Positions 16,520 through 25,178 are shown, numbered from the stretch's first letter. The stretch: 36,740 nt of DNA from Hyphomonas sp. 34-62-18 (GCF_002282565.1 NZ_NCJT01000005.1:1-36740), one strand, 5' to 3'. A program made the numbers and translations. The notes: generated by a model not told the origin, from the letters alone.

Positions 16520-17584
16520 TCACTCTTGACCGTCAGCCGCCGCCGGCGCAGGCTCCTGCGTCCGGCGCAGCAAGGCCACCACCGGCTGGTGATCGGTAAA
16601 CCGGAAGCCGAGGTCGATGCCGCGCACCTCCTCCACCGCCACATTGGGGGAGGCAACAAAGCCGTCGATGATTGTCGTGTAATTGACGCCCGGCGTGTAG
16701 GGCTGCTCATTGGTGCGCGTTGTGGGCACGGCCGGATCAATCACGATCTGCCAGCCCGGCCGCAGCGTCTCCTGCGGAAAATCATGCACCCAGAAGAGGG
16801 CTTCCTCGGCGCTCTGATAGGCAAAATCCGTCTGCGCAAGGCGCATGTTCCAGTCCCCGCCGATCACGACGGCTGCGCCCTGCTGATAGTAAGACTGCGC
16901 CAGGTCCAGCACCTCGCGCAGCTGGCGCATCCGCGTATTGGCGCCTTCATCAAAGGCGGAAAGATGCACATTGATCATCACCCAGGGCTGGCCGCTCACT
17001 TCCAGCTCCGTCACCTGCAGATGATAGCGCCGCTGGATGAAGCCCATGATCGGCTCAGGCTCTTCGGAAAGGCGCACAAGCTCGGTCTCCGCCGCCGCCA
17101 CCTTCAGGAATGTGCCCAGCCCGTGGCGCATCGAAAGCGGGCCGGGGAAAAGCCGTGTACGGATATCTGAGGAAAACACCATGCCATAGCCGGGCAGGGC
17201 CGCCTTCACGCCGGAGAGCACATCAACAGAGTGGGTGAGAAAGCCCGGCGCGGCGAGTTCCTGCATCAGGAGAATGTCCGGCGTCTCTTCCCGCAGCACA
17301 CCCTGGATGCCGGCGAGGTTTTTCTCCACCGCCTTGCGGCCCGGCGGTCGCAGCATCTCGCCCCCATCCATCTGGAAATCGGATTCCTCGCCGAGGCCTG
17401 AATAGCCGATGTTCCAGATCATCAGCTTCAGCGGCGCTTGCGCGGCGGGCAGGGCAGTGGGCGCTGCTTCGCGCGTCTCGGGGATGCCGTCATCGGTCAG
17501 CGTCACGAAGATCGCCGCGCCCGCATAGAGCGCCGCCAGCATCACCAGCAGCGAAACATAGACGAGTATCCTGCGCAGCCACAT
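16520..17584 (-). CDS. Endonuclease/exonuclease/phosphatase family protein, membrane-anchored
   Basis: A 354-aa protein. A single N-terminal hydrophobic segment (RILVYVSLLVMLAALYAGAA) is an uncleaved anchor or signal. The EEP catalytic fold follows: LKLMIWNIGYSGLG (Asn ligand), DILLMQELA (metal Glu), MINVHLSAFDEG, VVIGGDWNM (Asp-x-Asn) and terminal FTDHQPVVALL (the Asp-His pair). All key residues are present. Such exported EEP proteins may be nucleases, phosphodiesterases or phospholipid phosphatases; the substrate cannot be deduced. It lies 91 bp downstream of the DUF697 gene on the same strand, and the two may be co-transcribed. Confidence 0.85.
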   Translation of the reverse strand: MWLRRILVYVSLLVMLAALYAGAAIFVTLTDDGIPETREAAPTALPAAQAPLKLMIWNIGYSGLGEESDFQMDGGEMLRPPGRKAVEKNLAGIQGVLREETPDILLMQELAAPGFLTHSVDVLSGVKAALPGYGMVFSSDIRTRLFPGPLSMRHGLGTFLKVAAAETELVRLSEEPEPIMGFIQRRYHLQVTELEVSGQPWVMINVHLSAFDEGANTRMRQLREVLDLAQSYYQQGAAVVIGGDWNMRLAQTDFAYQSAEEALFWVHDFPQETLRPGWQIVIDPAVPTTRTNEQPYTPGVNYTTIIDGFVASPNVAVEEVRGIDLGFRFTDHQPVVALLRRTQEPAPAAADGQE

Positions 17585-17675
17585 CTGCTCACCCAGTCAG
17601 CCATCATCCACCCGCGCCCATCTAGAACGGGGCAGGGCGCCCGTGTCCAGCCGCGCCGCTGACGCAGCGTCCAGT

Positions 17676-18818
17676 TTATGCGCCGCCGGCCGTCCTGCCG
17701 CCGCCAAACCAGCTGCGGATCAGCTCCCAGGTGCTGCGGGAGCCGGCCATCACGCGCTCGGTGGCGCGGCTGGCATGGGTGGTCAGCCCGCCCACGCGTT
17801 TCATCAGGTCGGCAATCACCGATCCCGATTCGGCCTTCACCTCCTGCAGCGCGCCTTCGGAAATCGCCGCCGCCTGCACCGCCGTCCAGCCCTTGAAGCT
17901 GCGGCAGCGGCGCTTGGCGAGATAGCCAAGCTTCAGCGTCATCATCGCATTGATGCCCCCATCCATCACCGGCCCGGCGATCAGCCCGCCCATGCGCCCC
18001 AGCAGGCTGCCGACCACTTCGCCGGTAATGTCGGTCACGTCCTCCAGCGCGCGGGCGGCCACCACGATGGCAGCGACATCCCGCAGGATGCGCAGGCTGC
18101 CCATCAGGTGGGGCCGTCCGAAATAGATGCGCGAAACGCGCGCCACCAGATTGGCATTGCGCCACAGCACGATGAATGCGTCGACGGTGCCATTCATGGA
18201 AATCGCAGTGGCCACGCCGACGCCCACAGCTTCGGCATGGATGATCTGTTTCACTTTCCGGTCCAGCGGGGCGAGCAGGGCCTCGATACGCTCCCGCTCA
18301 AATGTCTGAAGGTCGATGGAGAGGGCAAAGGCTTCTTCCGGCGTGGCGCGCCCCGCCCGGGCCGCCAGCGCGCGCCCTTTGGCGATACTTTCCTCAATCT
18401 GTGCGGCCTCCGCCGACACTTCGGGATTGGCAGCAAGCATCTTCAGATAACGGATGTCATAGGTGAGGCGCGCCGCAATCGCTTTCGGATCCGGCGCCTT
18501 GGGATCAATCAGGATGTCCGGCGGCCGGGCGGCGACCGGCATGGAAAGAAACGCCGCCACGGGCCGCGCCACCAGCCAGGCTAGCGCCGCCGTCAGCACC
18601 ACAATGTAAACAAGCCCCGCCACCGGATGGAGATCATCGAACAGCCGGTAGAAGAGGTATCCTTGCCCAATCACGATTAGGAAAGCGATCCCGACAACCA
18701 CCGAGGCCGCCATCTTCACCACCCGCCACCCCTGCGCCCACTGCGCGGCGAGTTCCCATTGCTGGGCAGGTTTTTCCACCGGCGGCTGGGCCGGAACCGG
18801 AACGGGCATGTTGGCCAT
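17676..18818 (-). CDS. YcjF/DUF697-family inner-membrane protein
   Basis: A 380-aa protein. A short Pro-rich cytosolic N-terminus (PVPVPAQPPVEKP) is followed by two spans at about 37-85 (ASVVVGIAFLIVIGQGYLFY and GLVYIVVLTAALAWLVARPV). A helical body comes next, and the DUF697 region in the C-terminal third includes AEAVGVGVATAISMNGTVD, VLWRNANLVARVSRIYF and MDGGINAMMTLKLGYLAKRR. Most relatives are encoded beside ycjX (a P-loop protein), which is absent here. Function unknown. GAGGA lies 8 bases before the ATG at 18818. Confidence 0.8.
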   Translation of the reverse strand: MANMPVPVPAQPPVEKPAQQWELAAQWAQGWRVVKMAASVVVGIAFLIVIGQGYLFYRLFDDLHPVAGLVYIVVLTAALAWLVARPVAAFLSMPVAARPPDILIDPKAPDPKAIAARLTYDIRYLKMLAANPEVSAEAAQIEESIAKGRALAARAGRATPEEAFALSIDLQTFERERIEALLAPLDRKVKQIIHAEAVGVGVATAISMNGTVDAFIVLWRNANLVARVSRIYFGRPHLMGSLRILRDVAAIVVAARALEDVTDITGEVVGSLLGRMGGLIAGPVMDGGINAMMTLKLGYLAKRRCRSFKGWTAVQAAAISEGALQEVKAESGSVIADLMKRVGGLTTHASRATERVMAGSRSTWELIRSWFGGGRTAGGA

Positions 18819-18935
18819 GAGCAGTGTCCTCTAGGCTGAGCAGGGCTAAACCCTTTTCAGGTGGGGAAGGTCAGGAGCCGGGGCAAGCGGCGGGGGGCAG
18901 TGGGCGCGCCCGGGCGGCTGGCTCTTTCCTCACCG

Positions 18936-19058
18936 CGCCCCACCCCAACCCTCCCCACCTTCGTGGGGAGGGGGCCTGTTGCGTTGTGGGGGGAGCAATG
19001 TTCTCCAGATGGCGAAACCTTCCCCCTCCCCATGACTATGGGGAGGGCTGGGGTGGGG
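18936..19058. repeat. REPIN-like inverted doublet of GC-rich hairpins
   Basis: Two perfect 10-bp hairpins: CCCTCCCCAC-CTTC-GTGGGGAGGG (18949-18972) and CCCTCCCCAT-GACT-ATGGGGAGGG (19024-19047). The left copy is preceded by CCCCACCCCAA and the right copy is followed by CTGGGGTGGGG, its near-exact reverse complement (19 of 21 positions over the extended arm). Two short palindromic units in opposite orientation in an intergenic region is the layout of REPIN/BIME elements. This non-coding stretch (18819-19144) holds nothing else but the hairpin at 19106-19136. Confidence 0.65.
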
Positions 19059-19103
19059 TGGCTCTCGGCTTGTTCAGGCAGCTAAAGGCGTTCCGCAACC
19101 CGT

Positions 19104-19138
19104 AGGTCGGATAGAGGCCAGAGGCCGAAATCCGACAT
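19104..19138. repeat. GTCGGAT...ATCCGAC hairpin repeat downstream of argS
   Basis: GTCGGAT (19106-19112) pairs with ATCCGAC (19130-19136) around a 17-base spacer that itself contains GGCC repeats. The surroundings (CGTAGGTCGGAT and ATCCGACAT) resemble a short dispersed palindrome I recall from many bacterial genomes. It begins 6 bp after the argS stop, so it may protect or end the argS transcript; there is no T-run to make it a classical terminator. Confidence 0.45.
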
Positions 19139-19144
19139 CTTTTG

Positions 19145-20914
19145 CTACATCCGCTCCGGCACATCAATCCCAAGCAGCCCCAGCCCCGTCTCCAGCTGGT
19201 GGCGCACAGCGTCCGCCAGTGCCAGCCGGCTCGCGCGTTTCCCGGCGTCCGCTTCGGCCGCAATCGGCAGCGCCGCATAGAAGCTGCTGAAGGCCTGCGC
19301 CAGGCCATAAAGATGTTCGCAGAGGATGTGGGGCATGCGCTTTTCGCGGGCGCCGAGGAGGGCGGCGCCGAAGCCGTCGAGCTGGAGCACGAGCGCCCGC
19401 TCGGCGTCTTCGGAAACCACTACCTTGCCCGGCGCGTGGCCGTTCTCGGCGGCCTTGCGCAGCACCGATTTCACCCGCACGGCGGCATACATCAGGTAAG
19501 GCCCGGTCTTGCCTTCAAAGCTCGTGAAGCGGTCGAGGTCGAACACATAGTTCGTGGTCCGCGTGTTCATCAGGTCCGAGAAGCGCAGGGCGGCGACGGC
19601 CACTTTCTTCGCCACGTCGAAGCGTTCTTCCGCGCCCATATCGGCGGGCAAGTTCGCGGCGGAAAGTTTCTTCTCCGCCTCTTCCATCGCCATCGCCTGC
19701 AGGTCAGCGAGCCGCAGCACGCCGCCTTCGCGCGTCTTGAAGGGTTTGCCGTCTGTGCCGTTCACCGTGCCGAAGCCGATATGTTCGAGGCGGTTTTCGG
19801 CGATCAGCCCCAGCATCCCGGCGGCACGGAACACCTGCTCGAAGTGCAGCGCCTGGCGCTGGTCCACCACATAGAGCATCCGCTCGGGCGTGGGCTTCAA
19901 CGTGTCCATCCGGTCAAGGATCGTGGCGAGGTCGGTCGTGTGATAGCCCGTGCCGCCCCGGCTGTTGACCAGCATTACGGGGGGCATCTCTTTCTTGTCG
20001 CTCTCCCGCGCCACCGGCACGATCCACGCCCCATCGCTCAGCTCGGCAAGGCCCGCTTCCTTGAAGCGCTCCACCAGGCCGGGGATGAGGCCATCCACAT
20101 CGCTCTCGCCCTTCCAGAGGTCGAAGGAGACATTAAGGAAGCCATAATCCTTCTTCAGCGCCTCAACCGACACATCAATGAAATGGCGCAGCAGCGCGCG
20201 GTAGCCCGGCCGGCCGGCCTGCATCTCGGCCACGGCCTTCTGGCTGCGCTCATTGCGCGCTTCGTCGGATTTCGCCTTGCCCGACGCCTGCGGGTAGAGC
20301 CGGCCCAGATCGTCGATGGTGACGGGCGGCTCGGCCGGGTAGGGGCCGGTATAGTTCGAGTCGAAATAAATCAGATCCGGCTGCTCGTCCTGCAGCTCGG
20401 TGACGAGATGCCCCATCTGCAGGCCCCAGTCGCCAAGGTGCACGTCAGACGTCACCTCATCGCCCGCAAACCGGCAGATCCGCTGCAACGTATCGCCGAT
20501 TACGGCAGAGCGGAGGTGCCCCACATGCATGGGCTTGGCCACATTGGCCCCGCCAAAGTCGATCACGGTCACCTGGGCATCGGCGGCCTTCTCCGCCCCC
20601 GCCATTGCGTCGCCGCGCACGTCTTCCGCCCGCGCAGACAGCGCCGCATCGGAAACCCGCAGATTGATGAACCCTGGCCCGGCCACTTCCGCAGACAGCA
20701 CGCTGGGATGTTCTTTCAGCTTGGCAGCAATCTCCCCGGCAATCTCGCGCGGGTTTTTGCCAGCCGCCTTCGCCGCGGCCATCGCGCCGTTGCACTGGAA
20801 GTCTGCCAGTTCCGGCTTGTCGCTGCGGCGCACTTCGCCGAACCGCGCCTCAAGGCCCATGGCATCGAAGGCGGCGCCAGCGGCTGCCGATAATTCCTTT
20901 GCGAGGCTGGCCAT
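19145..20914 (-). CDS. argS: Arginyl-tRNA synthetase
   Basis: A 589-aa class I aminoacyl-tRNA synthetase charging tRNA-Arg. The N-terminal additional domain covers about 1-110. The class I signature is [19 protein letters not shown] (HVGH) at about residue 130. A degenerate KMSKS equivalent lies around [10 protein letters not shown], as is normal for ArgRS, and the C-terminal anticodon-binding domain ends in the family-typical DVPERM. Length fits the family. GGAG precedes the ATG at 20914 and overlaps the end of the upstream lipoprotein gene, 3 bp away, so the two are co-transcribed. Confidence 0.97.
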   Translation of the reverse strand: MASLAKELSAAAGAAFDAMGLEARFGEVRRSDKPELADFQCNGAMAAAKAAGKNPREIAGEIAAKLKEHPSVLSAEVAGPGFINLRVSDAALSARAEDVRGDAMAGAEKAADAQVTVIDFGGANVAKPMHVGHLRSAVIGDTLQRICRFAGDEVTSDVHLGDWGLQMGHLVTELQDEQPDLIYFDSNYTGPYPAEPPVTIDDLGRLYPQASGKAKSDEARNERSQKAVAEMQAGRPGYRALLRHFIDVSVEALKKDYGFLNVSFDLWKGESDVDGLIPGLVERFKEAGLAELSDGAWIVPVARESDKKEMPPVMLVNSRGGTGYHTTDLATILDRMDTLKPTPERMLYVVDQRQALHFEQVFRAAGMLGLIAENRLEHIGFGTVNGTDGKPFKTREGGVLRLADLQAMAMEEAEKKLSAANLPADMGAEERFDVAKKVAVAALRFSDLMNTRTTNYVFDLDRFTSFEGKTGPYLMYAAVRVKSVLRKAAENGHAPGKVVVSEDAERALVLQLDGFGAALLGAREKRMPHILCEHLYGLAQAFSSFYAALPIAAEADAGKRASRLALADAVRHQLETGLGLLGIDVPERM

Positions 20915-20917
20915 GGC

Positions 20918-21505
20918 TTACTCCGCCAGGTTCGCGCCCGCATCGAGGCGGAATCGCTTGCCGGCGCGGTTGAATTCCAGCTGCTCCGGCGAGAGGTCAA
21001 AGCCGACCACAACCTCGAAGTTCACCCCCGAGATCGAGCCATCGGCGCGCGGGATGGAGATACGGTTCACCAGCTCGGTCTTGCCGGTCACCTGCTGGCC
21101 GCGGAACTCGCCCTGGCTGGCAAAGGTCTCCTTGGCCAGAACCTTGCCATTGCGGCGCGTCACGGCCACGAAATACGGGTAGACATGGCTGTCGGCATCC
21201 GCCTTCGGCCCCTTGCCATAGGCAAAGTCGATCTCGATCTCGGCGGCCAGCGGAATGTCGTCGGTATAGCGGCAGAAGATGCGCACATCGGTGATCTCGC
21301 CGGTATAGGCGATATCGGAGTAAAGCTCGCCCGATCCATCGGCAAACTTCACATACCGGGCCGCATCATAGATCGAGCCGACGACCGGGCAGGGGCCCGC
21401 ATTCGGCGTCGTGTCCAGGCTCTGGGCCAGGCGGCTGCTGCGGCAGCCGGTCACCGCCGTGGCGGCCAGGAACGTAGCGGCGAGGATCAGGGCAGTTCTG
21501 CGCAT
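20918..21505 (-). CDS. Predicted lipoprotein of unknown function
   Basis: A 195-aa protein with a lipoprotein signal ([20 protein letters not shown], then the lipobox Cys). The mature part is predicted beta-rich ([59 protein letters not shown]). It is encoded immediately upstream of argS; this pairing of a small envelope lipoprotein with argS needs no functional link. A longer in-frame ORF extends to 22207 but overlaps ispH on the other strand and lacks a sensible N-terminus, so the start at 21505 is used. No strong ribosome site is seen. Confidence 0.8.
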   Translation of the reverse strand: MRRTALILAATFLAATAVTGCRSSRLAQSLDTTPNAGPCPVVGSIYDAARYVKFADGSGELYSDIAYTGEITDVRIFCRYTDDIPLAAEIEIDFAYGKGPKADADSHVYPYFVAVTRRNGKVLAKETFASQGEFRGQQVTGKTELVNRISIPRADGSISGVNFEVVVGFDLSPEQLEFNRAGKRFRLDAGANLAE

Positions 21506-21619
21506 GCGTCGGCGTGTCCATCTTGGCCTTATGCAAAGGCCTGTCCATGTGATAACCCGCCCCGTGTTAAAGGCCTTGAAGCGCCCACGCAACGCATTCG
21601 GCGCAGGAGACGTGCCCAG

Positions 21620-22567
21620 ATGACGACCAAACCGCCCCTCACCCTGCGCCTGGCCGCCCCGCGCGGCTTTTGTGCGGGCGTCGACCGCGCCATCCAGATC
21701 GTCGAGGAAGCCCTGAAAAAGTGGGGCGCCCCGGTCTATGTGCGCCATGAGATCGTGCATAACCGGCATGTGGTGGAGCGGCTGGAGGCCCTCGGCGCCA
21801 TCTTCGTGGAGGAGCTGGAAGAATGCCCGGATGACCGGCCTGTCATCTTCTCGGCCCATGGCGTGCCCAAATCCGTCCCCGCCGAGGCGCGCCAGCGCAA
21901 CATGATCTATGTGGACGCAACATGCCCGCTGGTCTCCAAGGTGCATGTCGAGGCCGCCCGCCATCATGACCAGGCCCGCGAGATCCTCCTCATCGGCCAT
22001 GCCGGCCACCCCGAAGTCATCGGCACCATGGGCCAGCTTCCGCAAGGCGCCGTCACCCTGATCGAGACGGTGGAAGACGCACGCGCCTACCAGCCCAAGG
22101 ACCCCGCCAACCTCGCTTTCCTCACCCAGACGACGCTGAGCGTGGACGACACCGCCGAAATCGTCGGCGCCCTGCAGGCCCGCTTCCCGGGCATCGCCGT
22201 GCCCCACAAGGAAGACATCTGCTACGCCACCACCAATCGTCAGGAGGCTGTCAAAGTCCTCGCGCCGGGCGCTGGCCTCGTTCTGGTGATCGGTGCCCGG
22301 ACGAGTTCAAACTCCGTCCGCCTCGTCGAAGTCGCCCTCCGCGCCGGCGCCGCCCGCGCAGAGCTCATCGCCTCCGCCGAGAATATCGACTGGTCCTGGT
22401 TCGACGGTGTGGAAACATTGGGCCTCACCGCCGGTGCCTCCGCCCCGGAAGACCTGGTGCAGGGCGTGATCGAGGCCTGCCGGGCGCGGTTTGATGTGAC
22501 CGTGGAGACGGTGAAGACGGCGGATGAAACGGTGACGTTTAAATTGCCGCGGGTGTTGGTGGGGTAG
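21620..22567 (+). CDS. ispH: 4-hydroxy-3-methylbut-2-enyl diphosphate reductase
   Basis: A 315-aa last enzyme of the MEP isoprenoid pathway, reducing HMBPP to IPP and DMAPP with a [4Fe-4S] cluster. The three cluster cysteines are Cys18 ([12 protein letters not shown]), Cys102 ([13 protein letters not shown]) and Cys201 ([12 protein letters not shown]). Other signatures are [44 protein letters not shown] and [13 protein letters not shown]. The start at 21620 has AGGAGA 9 bases upstream; the longer in-frame extension is a shadow of the lipoprotein gene. It is divergent from the lipoprotein-argS unit, with 114 bp between the starts. Confidence 0.97.
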   Translation: MTTKPPLTLRLAAPRGFCAGVDRAIQIVEEALKKWGAPVYVRHEIVHNRHVVERLEALGAIFVEELEECPDDRPVIFSAHGVPKSVPAEARQRNMIYVDATCPLVSKVHVEAARHHDQAREILLIGHAGHPEVIGTMGQLPQGAVTLIETVEDARAYQPKDPANLAFLTQTTLSVDDTAEIVGALQARFPGIAVPHKEDICYATTNRQEAVKVLAPGAGLVLVIGARTSSNSVRLVEVALRAGAARAELIASAENIDWSWFDGVETLGLTAGASAPEDLVQGVIEACRARFDVTVETVKTADETVTFKLPRVLVG

Positions 22568-22611
22568 TTCGTGTGAGGTGGGTTGAAATGCAGCCTGCTA
22601 TCCCGTCGTCG

Positions 22612-23430
22612 TTAGGACGCGGAATCAGTACTCTGAGTTAGCACATCAGCGTTTGGGTTTTCAGACTCTGTTTCGACCCCTTTTGACAAACTAAAACGAA
22701 TGCTTCGTATTTCTGATGCAGGAATCACGACGACCATATATGGGGGATCGGGAACGCGCTCTAAGTAGTTTGAGTTGGCACCAAACAGCCACTCAGAAGA
22801 TTCAGTTTCTGAGAATTTAGAAGGTACCTGAAGCGCGACGGATACAATCGCTTCAGAATTGTCTAGTCTTACATGTTCCACCGGCCCCACCCAACCACTT
22901 CGTATTTCTGCATCGGGATTGCTGGTTTCGACGGTAGCCAAGAGCGCCCGATTTGGGTCAGTTTCTTGTATTCGGTATAGTGCGTCTATCATCGCTTCGC
23001 CGGGCCACACTGCCTCCCAGCCATAAGCTCTTTTCATGATACGTCGACGAAGTTTTATTACACCTTCTCGACAGGCTGCGTATGTACCAAGAGTTGTTAA
23101 GTTCACTACAGTCAGGCCTAGTAAAATCTTTGCACCGTCATTTCCGCTGAGTGGCGCAGAAGTAAACGCCCCTTGTAATGCAGGATAGGGATTTGGATCC
23201 CAAGGCCATGTTATTAAAATGGGAGCCAATGAATTGAGGGCATAAAGCATCATGCCAACAAAGTGGGCAATGCATGCGAATGCTGGCACTATACCTAAGA
23301 CAAGAATCGAGCCGCTAGATAGTGTTGGACGGCGGATGACAGACCCCGAGCGTAAATGCTCGATCAATATTGGAATGAACCCAGGACTTAGGAACATTAG
23401 AGTTCCAATTAAGTTCAGACCAATGCTCAC
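22612..23430 (-). CDS. Multi-pass membrane protein in AT-rich island (possibly DUF6338-like)
   Basis: A 272-aa protein. Residues about 2-23 (IGLNLIGTLMFLSPGFIPIL), 40-75 (VLGIVPAFACIAHFVGMMLY and following) and 98-118 (AKILLGLTVVNLTTLGTYA) are membrane spans. The C-terminal 130 residues are soluble, with a beta-rich stretch (WVGPVEHVRLDNSEAIVSVA). The N-terminal PGFI motif and soluble tail recall DUF6338, but this is a weak guess. Codon use is markedly more AT-rich than in all neighbours, suggesting transfer. The start is GTG, with AGGAG 12 bases upstream. It follows the 54-aa ORF by 26 bp and is likely co-transcribed with it. Confidence 0.75.
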   Translation of the reverse strand: MSIGLNLIGTLMFLSPGFIPILIEHLRSGSVIRRPTLSSGSILVLGIVPAFACIAHFVGMMLYALNSLAPILITWPWDPNPYPALQGAFTSAPLSGNDGAKILLGLTVVNLTTLGTYAACREGVIKLRRRIMKRAYGWEAVWPGEAMIDALYRIQETDPNRALLATVETSNPDAEIRSGWVGPVEHVRLDNSEAIVSVALQVPSKFSETESSEWLFGANSNYLERVPDPPYMVVVIPASEIRSIRFSLSKGVETESENPNADVLTQSTDSAS

Positions 23431-23456
23431 TTGTGCAAAGCACTCCTAAGAAAGTG

Positions 23457-23621
23457 TCACTTCTTCTTCGGCGTAGGTCTTTCCGTAAGCGCACTTCCTG
23501 CAATTGATTTCACACTCTTGCTGGAAGTTATGGGCTTAGCGGTAGCTCGAAATGAACCATTCGCGGCTCGTGCTGCCAATGTAGAGTTCAGAGATTTCAT
23601 CGACGTAATGCGCTTTTGCAT
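23457..23621 (-). CDS. Small basic protein (54 aa), probable partner of the membrane protein
   Basis: A 54-aa ORF from ATG 23621 to TGA 23457; an alternative ATG at 23600 gives 47 aa. It reads MQKRITSMKSLNSTLAARAA, then NGSFRATAKPITSS, KSVKSIAGSALTERP and TPKKK. Its make-up (Ser/Ala/Lys-rich, basic, lacking Cys and Trp) and the tail K-S-x-A-G-S-A-L-T-x-R-P resemble small hypothetical proteins that I recall from mobile regions of many proteobacteria. No clear ribosome site; a TATATATAT run sits about 7-15 bases upstream. It ends 26 bp before the GTG of the membrane gene. Function unknown, possibly a nucleic-acid-binding or regulatory peptide. Confidence 0.55.
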   Translation of the reverse strand: MQKRITSMKSLNSTLAARAANGSFRATAKPITSSKSVKSIAGSALTERPTPKKK

Positions 23622-23644
23622 TCTGCATATATATACGCAGTCAT

Positions 23645-23660
23645 GTTCGATTGCACGAAC
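23645..23660. promoter_or_regulatory. GTTCG-N6-CGAAC palindrome upstream of small ORF
   Basis: A perfect 16-bp inverted repeat with 5-bp arms, 24 bp upstream of the 54-aa ORF start and next to its TATATAT stretch. A further GTTC at 23671-23674 forms an additional inverted half-site with the GAAC at 23657-23660. The position fits an operator controlling the two-gene island; the regulator is unknown. Confidence 0.35.
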
Positions 23661-23720
23661 TTTCTAACGGGTTCAAATCTAATTATGGTAGAAAAAACAG
23701 TCGCGCTTACCTCGCCCCCC

Positions 23721-25178
23721 TCAATTAAAAAAACACGTCTCCACCTTCTCCCCCGTGCGGTAGCAGCGGGGCGCGCCTGAGGGCGGGCGGTAGGTGGATT
23801 TGTAGCCGGCTTTGCCGAGTTCTTCGAGTGAGTTCATGAAGGCTTCGCGCTGGGCCATCTTGGCGTCGAAGGCGGCGCGGCGGGCGTTCTGCACGGCGCG
23901 CTCGTTCACATAGTTCGCATACATCCATTTGGGTACGGCCACGCAGACCGCCGGGCGCAGGCTGAGGTCCAGGTTCGCCGCATTGCTCTGCAGGAAGCGC
24001 GTCAGCGCGTCGCCGCCGCCCGTGCCGGCATAATGCTTCTGGGCAAGCCATGTGTGAAAGTCCGGGCACAGATCACCGGAAAGGTCCACCTGCGGCGCCT
24101 CCGGCGTTTCATAATGGGCGGCCACGCGGCCGATATAATAGGCCCAGTCGGCATAATTCTTGGAGCTCGGCTTGCGGCGCACAAAGCCTTCATAGGGGTC
24201 TTCAGCCGCCTCGAACTTCTCCAGCGGCTGGGCCTGCACCCAGTCTGACAGGGGCTTTGGCATGATGGGGCAAACGTCATTGTCGATCACGCTCTGCTCG
24301 TATTTCATCGCCCAGCTGATGCCTTCATCGGGCACGCGGGAGGTGCCGCCGCGCTGGCCGCTGAGGCCCATGGTGACGAGGCCATAGGCAATCTGGCAGC
24401 CATTGAGGCCAGCGATGCGCTCTTCCACCGTGCGGTTGTCGCGGGCGGCGCGATCGGCGGCCATCTTCGCATCGGCCGCTTCGGCGGCGGCGATGGCGTA
24501 TTCGGGAATGAAGGTGCAGCGCCCGCCCGGGCCATATTCGCGGTTGGAGTTGTGCTCGTCCTGGGCGGAGTCCCAGCCGGAGAAGATGGGCCGCCCCGGC
24601 AGGGAGGGGGCATTGTTGATGGCCGCGCCGCAGAGAGGGCCCTCAAACGGCCCGCGGCGCAGGCCCAGCTCCTCCATCGTGCCCTGCGCCGGATGGTCGC
24701 CAAAGCATCGGCCGATGCCCTCGGCGGCAAAGCGGATGGCGGCGTCCGGCACAGGCTGGGAGAAGTATTCCTCGATGGCTTTCTTGTCGCCCTTGGTCAT
24801 CTTGCCATAGGGGCGATTGAAGGCCTTGTAGATTTTCTTGTCCTTGCGAATGCCGGGGCAGGTGACGCTGGTTTTCGGATGGAAACAGTCGTCCCAGAGC
24901 AACAGATTGAAATCATCAGTTTCAAAGATCGCCTTCGGCCCGCCCAGATACCAGGAGAGGATCGCCCCCTCGAGGGAGAACGCCCCCTCGCGCCACAGCA
25001 TACTGGGTGCGTAATGGGCAAAGCGCGGGGCCACATAGTCAGCCGCGATCATGCACTCAGGGCTCGGCTCAAAGGTTTTCGGCTGCGCGCTGGCGGCGCC
25101 AGCGGCCATAGCGCCGAGGCTGAGGGCGGTCAGAAGCCCAGCCACTGCCTTGCGAAAGCCTGATCCTGTGCCCGCCAT
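23721..25178 (-). CDS. Cysteine-rich exported protein of unknown function
   Basis: A 485-aa protein with a Sec signal (MAGTGSGFRKAVAGLLTALS, then LGAMAAGAASAQ). The mature protein contains 12 cysteines, an even number spread over the whole length (for example DDCFH, VTCPG, GRCFGD, PLCGAA, NGCQIA, DVCPIM, DLCPDF, PRCYRT, ETCFF), suggesting several disulfides in the periplasm or outside. No family recognised. ATG 25178 is chosen because GGAGG lies 8 bases upstream and the signal begins there; the longer in-frame ORF to 25319 is a run-on into the flavodoxin gene. It is third in line after dgcA and the flavodoxin gene on the same strand. Confidence 0.8.
   Translation of the reverse strand: MAGTGSGFRKAVAGLLTALSLGAMAAGAASAQPKTFEPSPECMIAADYVAPRFAHYAPSMLWREGAFSLEGAILSWYLGGPKAIFETDDFNLLLWDDCFHPKTSVTCPGIRKDKKIYKAFNRPYGKMTKGDKKAIEEYFSQPVPDAAIRFAAEGIGRCFGDHPAQGTMEELGLRRGPFEGPLCGAAINNAPSLPGRPIFSGWDSAQDEHNSNREYGPGGRCTFIPEYAIAAAEAADAKMAADRAARDNRTVEERIAGLNGCQIAYGLVTMGLSGQRGGTSRVPDEGISWAMKYEQSVIDNDVCPIMPKPLSDWVQAQPLEKFEAAEDPYEGFVRRKPSSKNYADWAYYIGRVAAHYETPEAPQVDLSGDLCPDFHTWLAQKHYAGTGGGDALTRFLQSNAANLDLSLRPAVCVAVPKWMYANYVNERAVQNARRAAFDAKMAQREAFMNSLEELGKAGYKSTYRPPSGAPRCYRTGEKVETCFFN

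Noticed and set aside
19142..20893. 583-aa open frame on the plus strand opposite argS
   Set aside because: Exact antisense shadow of argS; GC-rich third positions keep the reverse frame open. The composition (His/Arg/Gly-rich) is not protein-like and argS motifs are intact on the other strand.
21506..22207. N-terminal extension of the lipoprotein upstream of argS
   Set aside because: It lies antisense to ispH, whose cluster cysteines are intact; the lipoprotein signal starts at 21505.
23431..23667. 78-aa plus-strand open frame in the AT-rich island
   Set aside because: It starts with TTG, has no ribosome site and mirrors the 54-aa minus-strand ORF, which has better composition and operon context.
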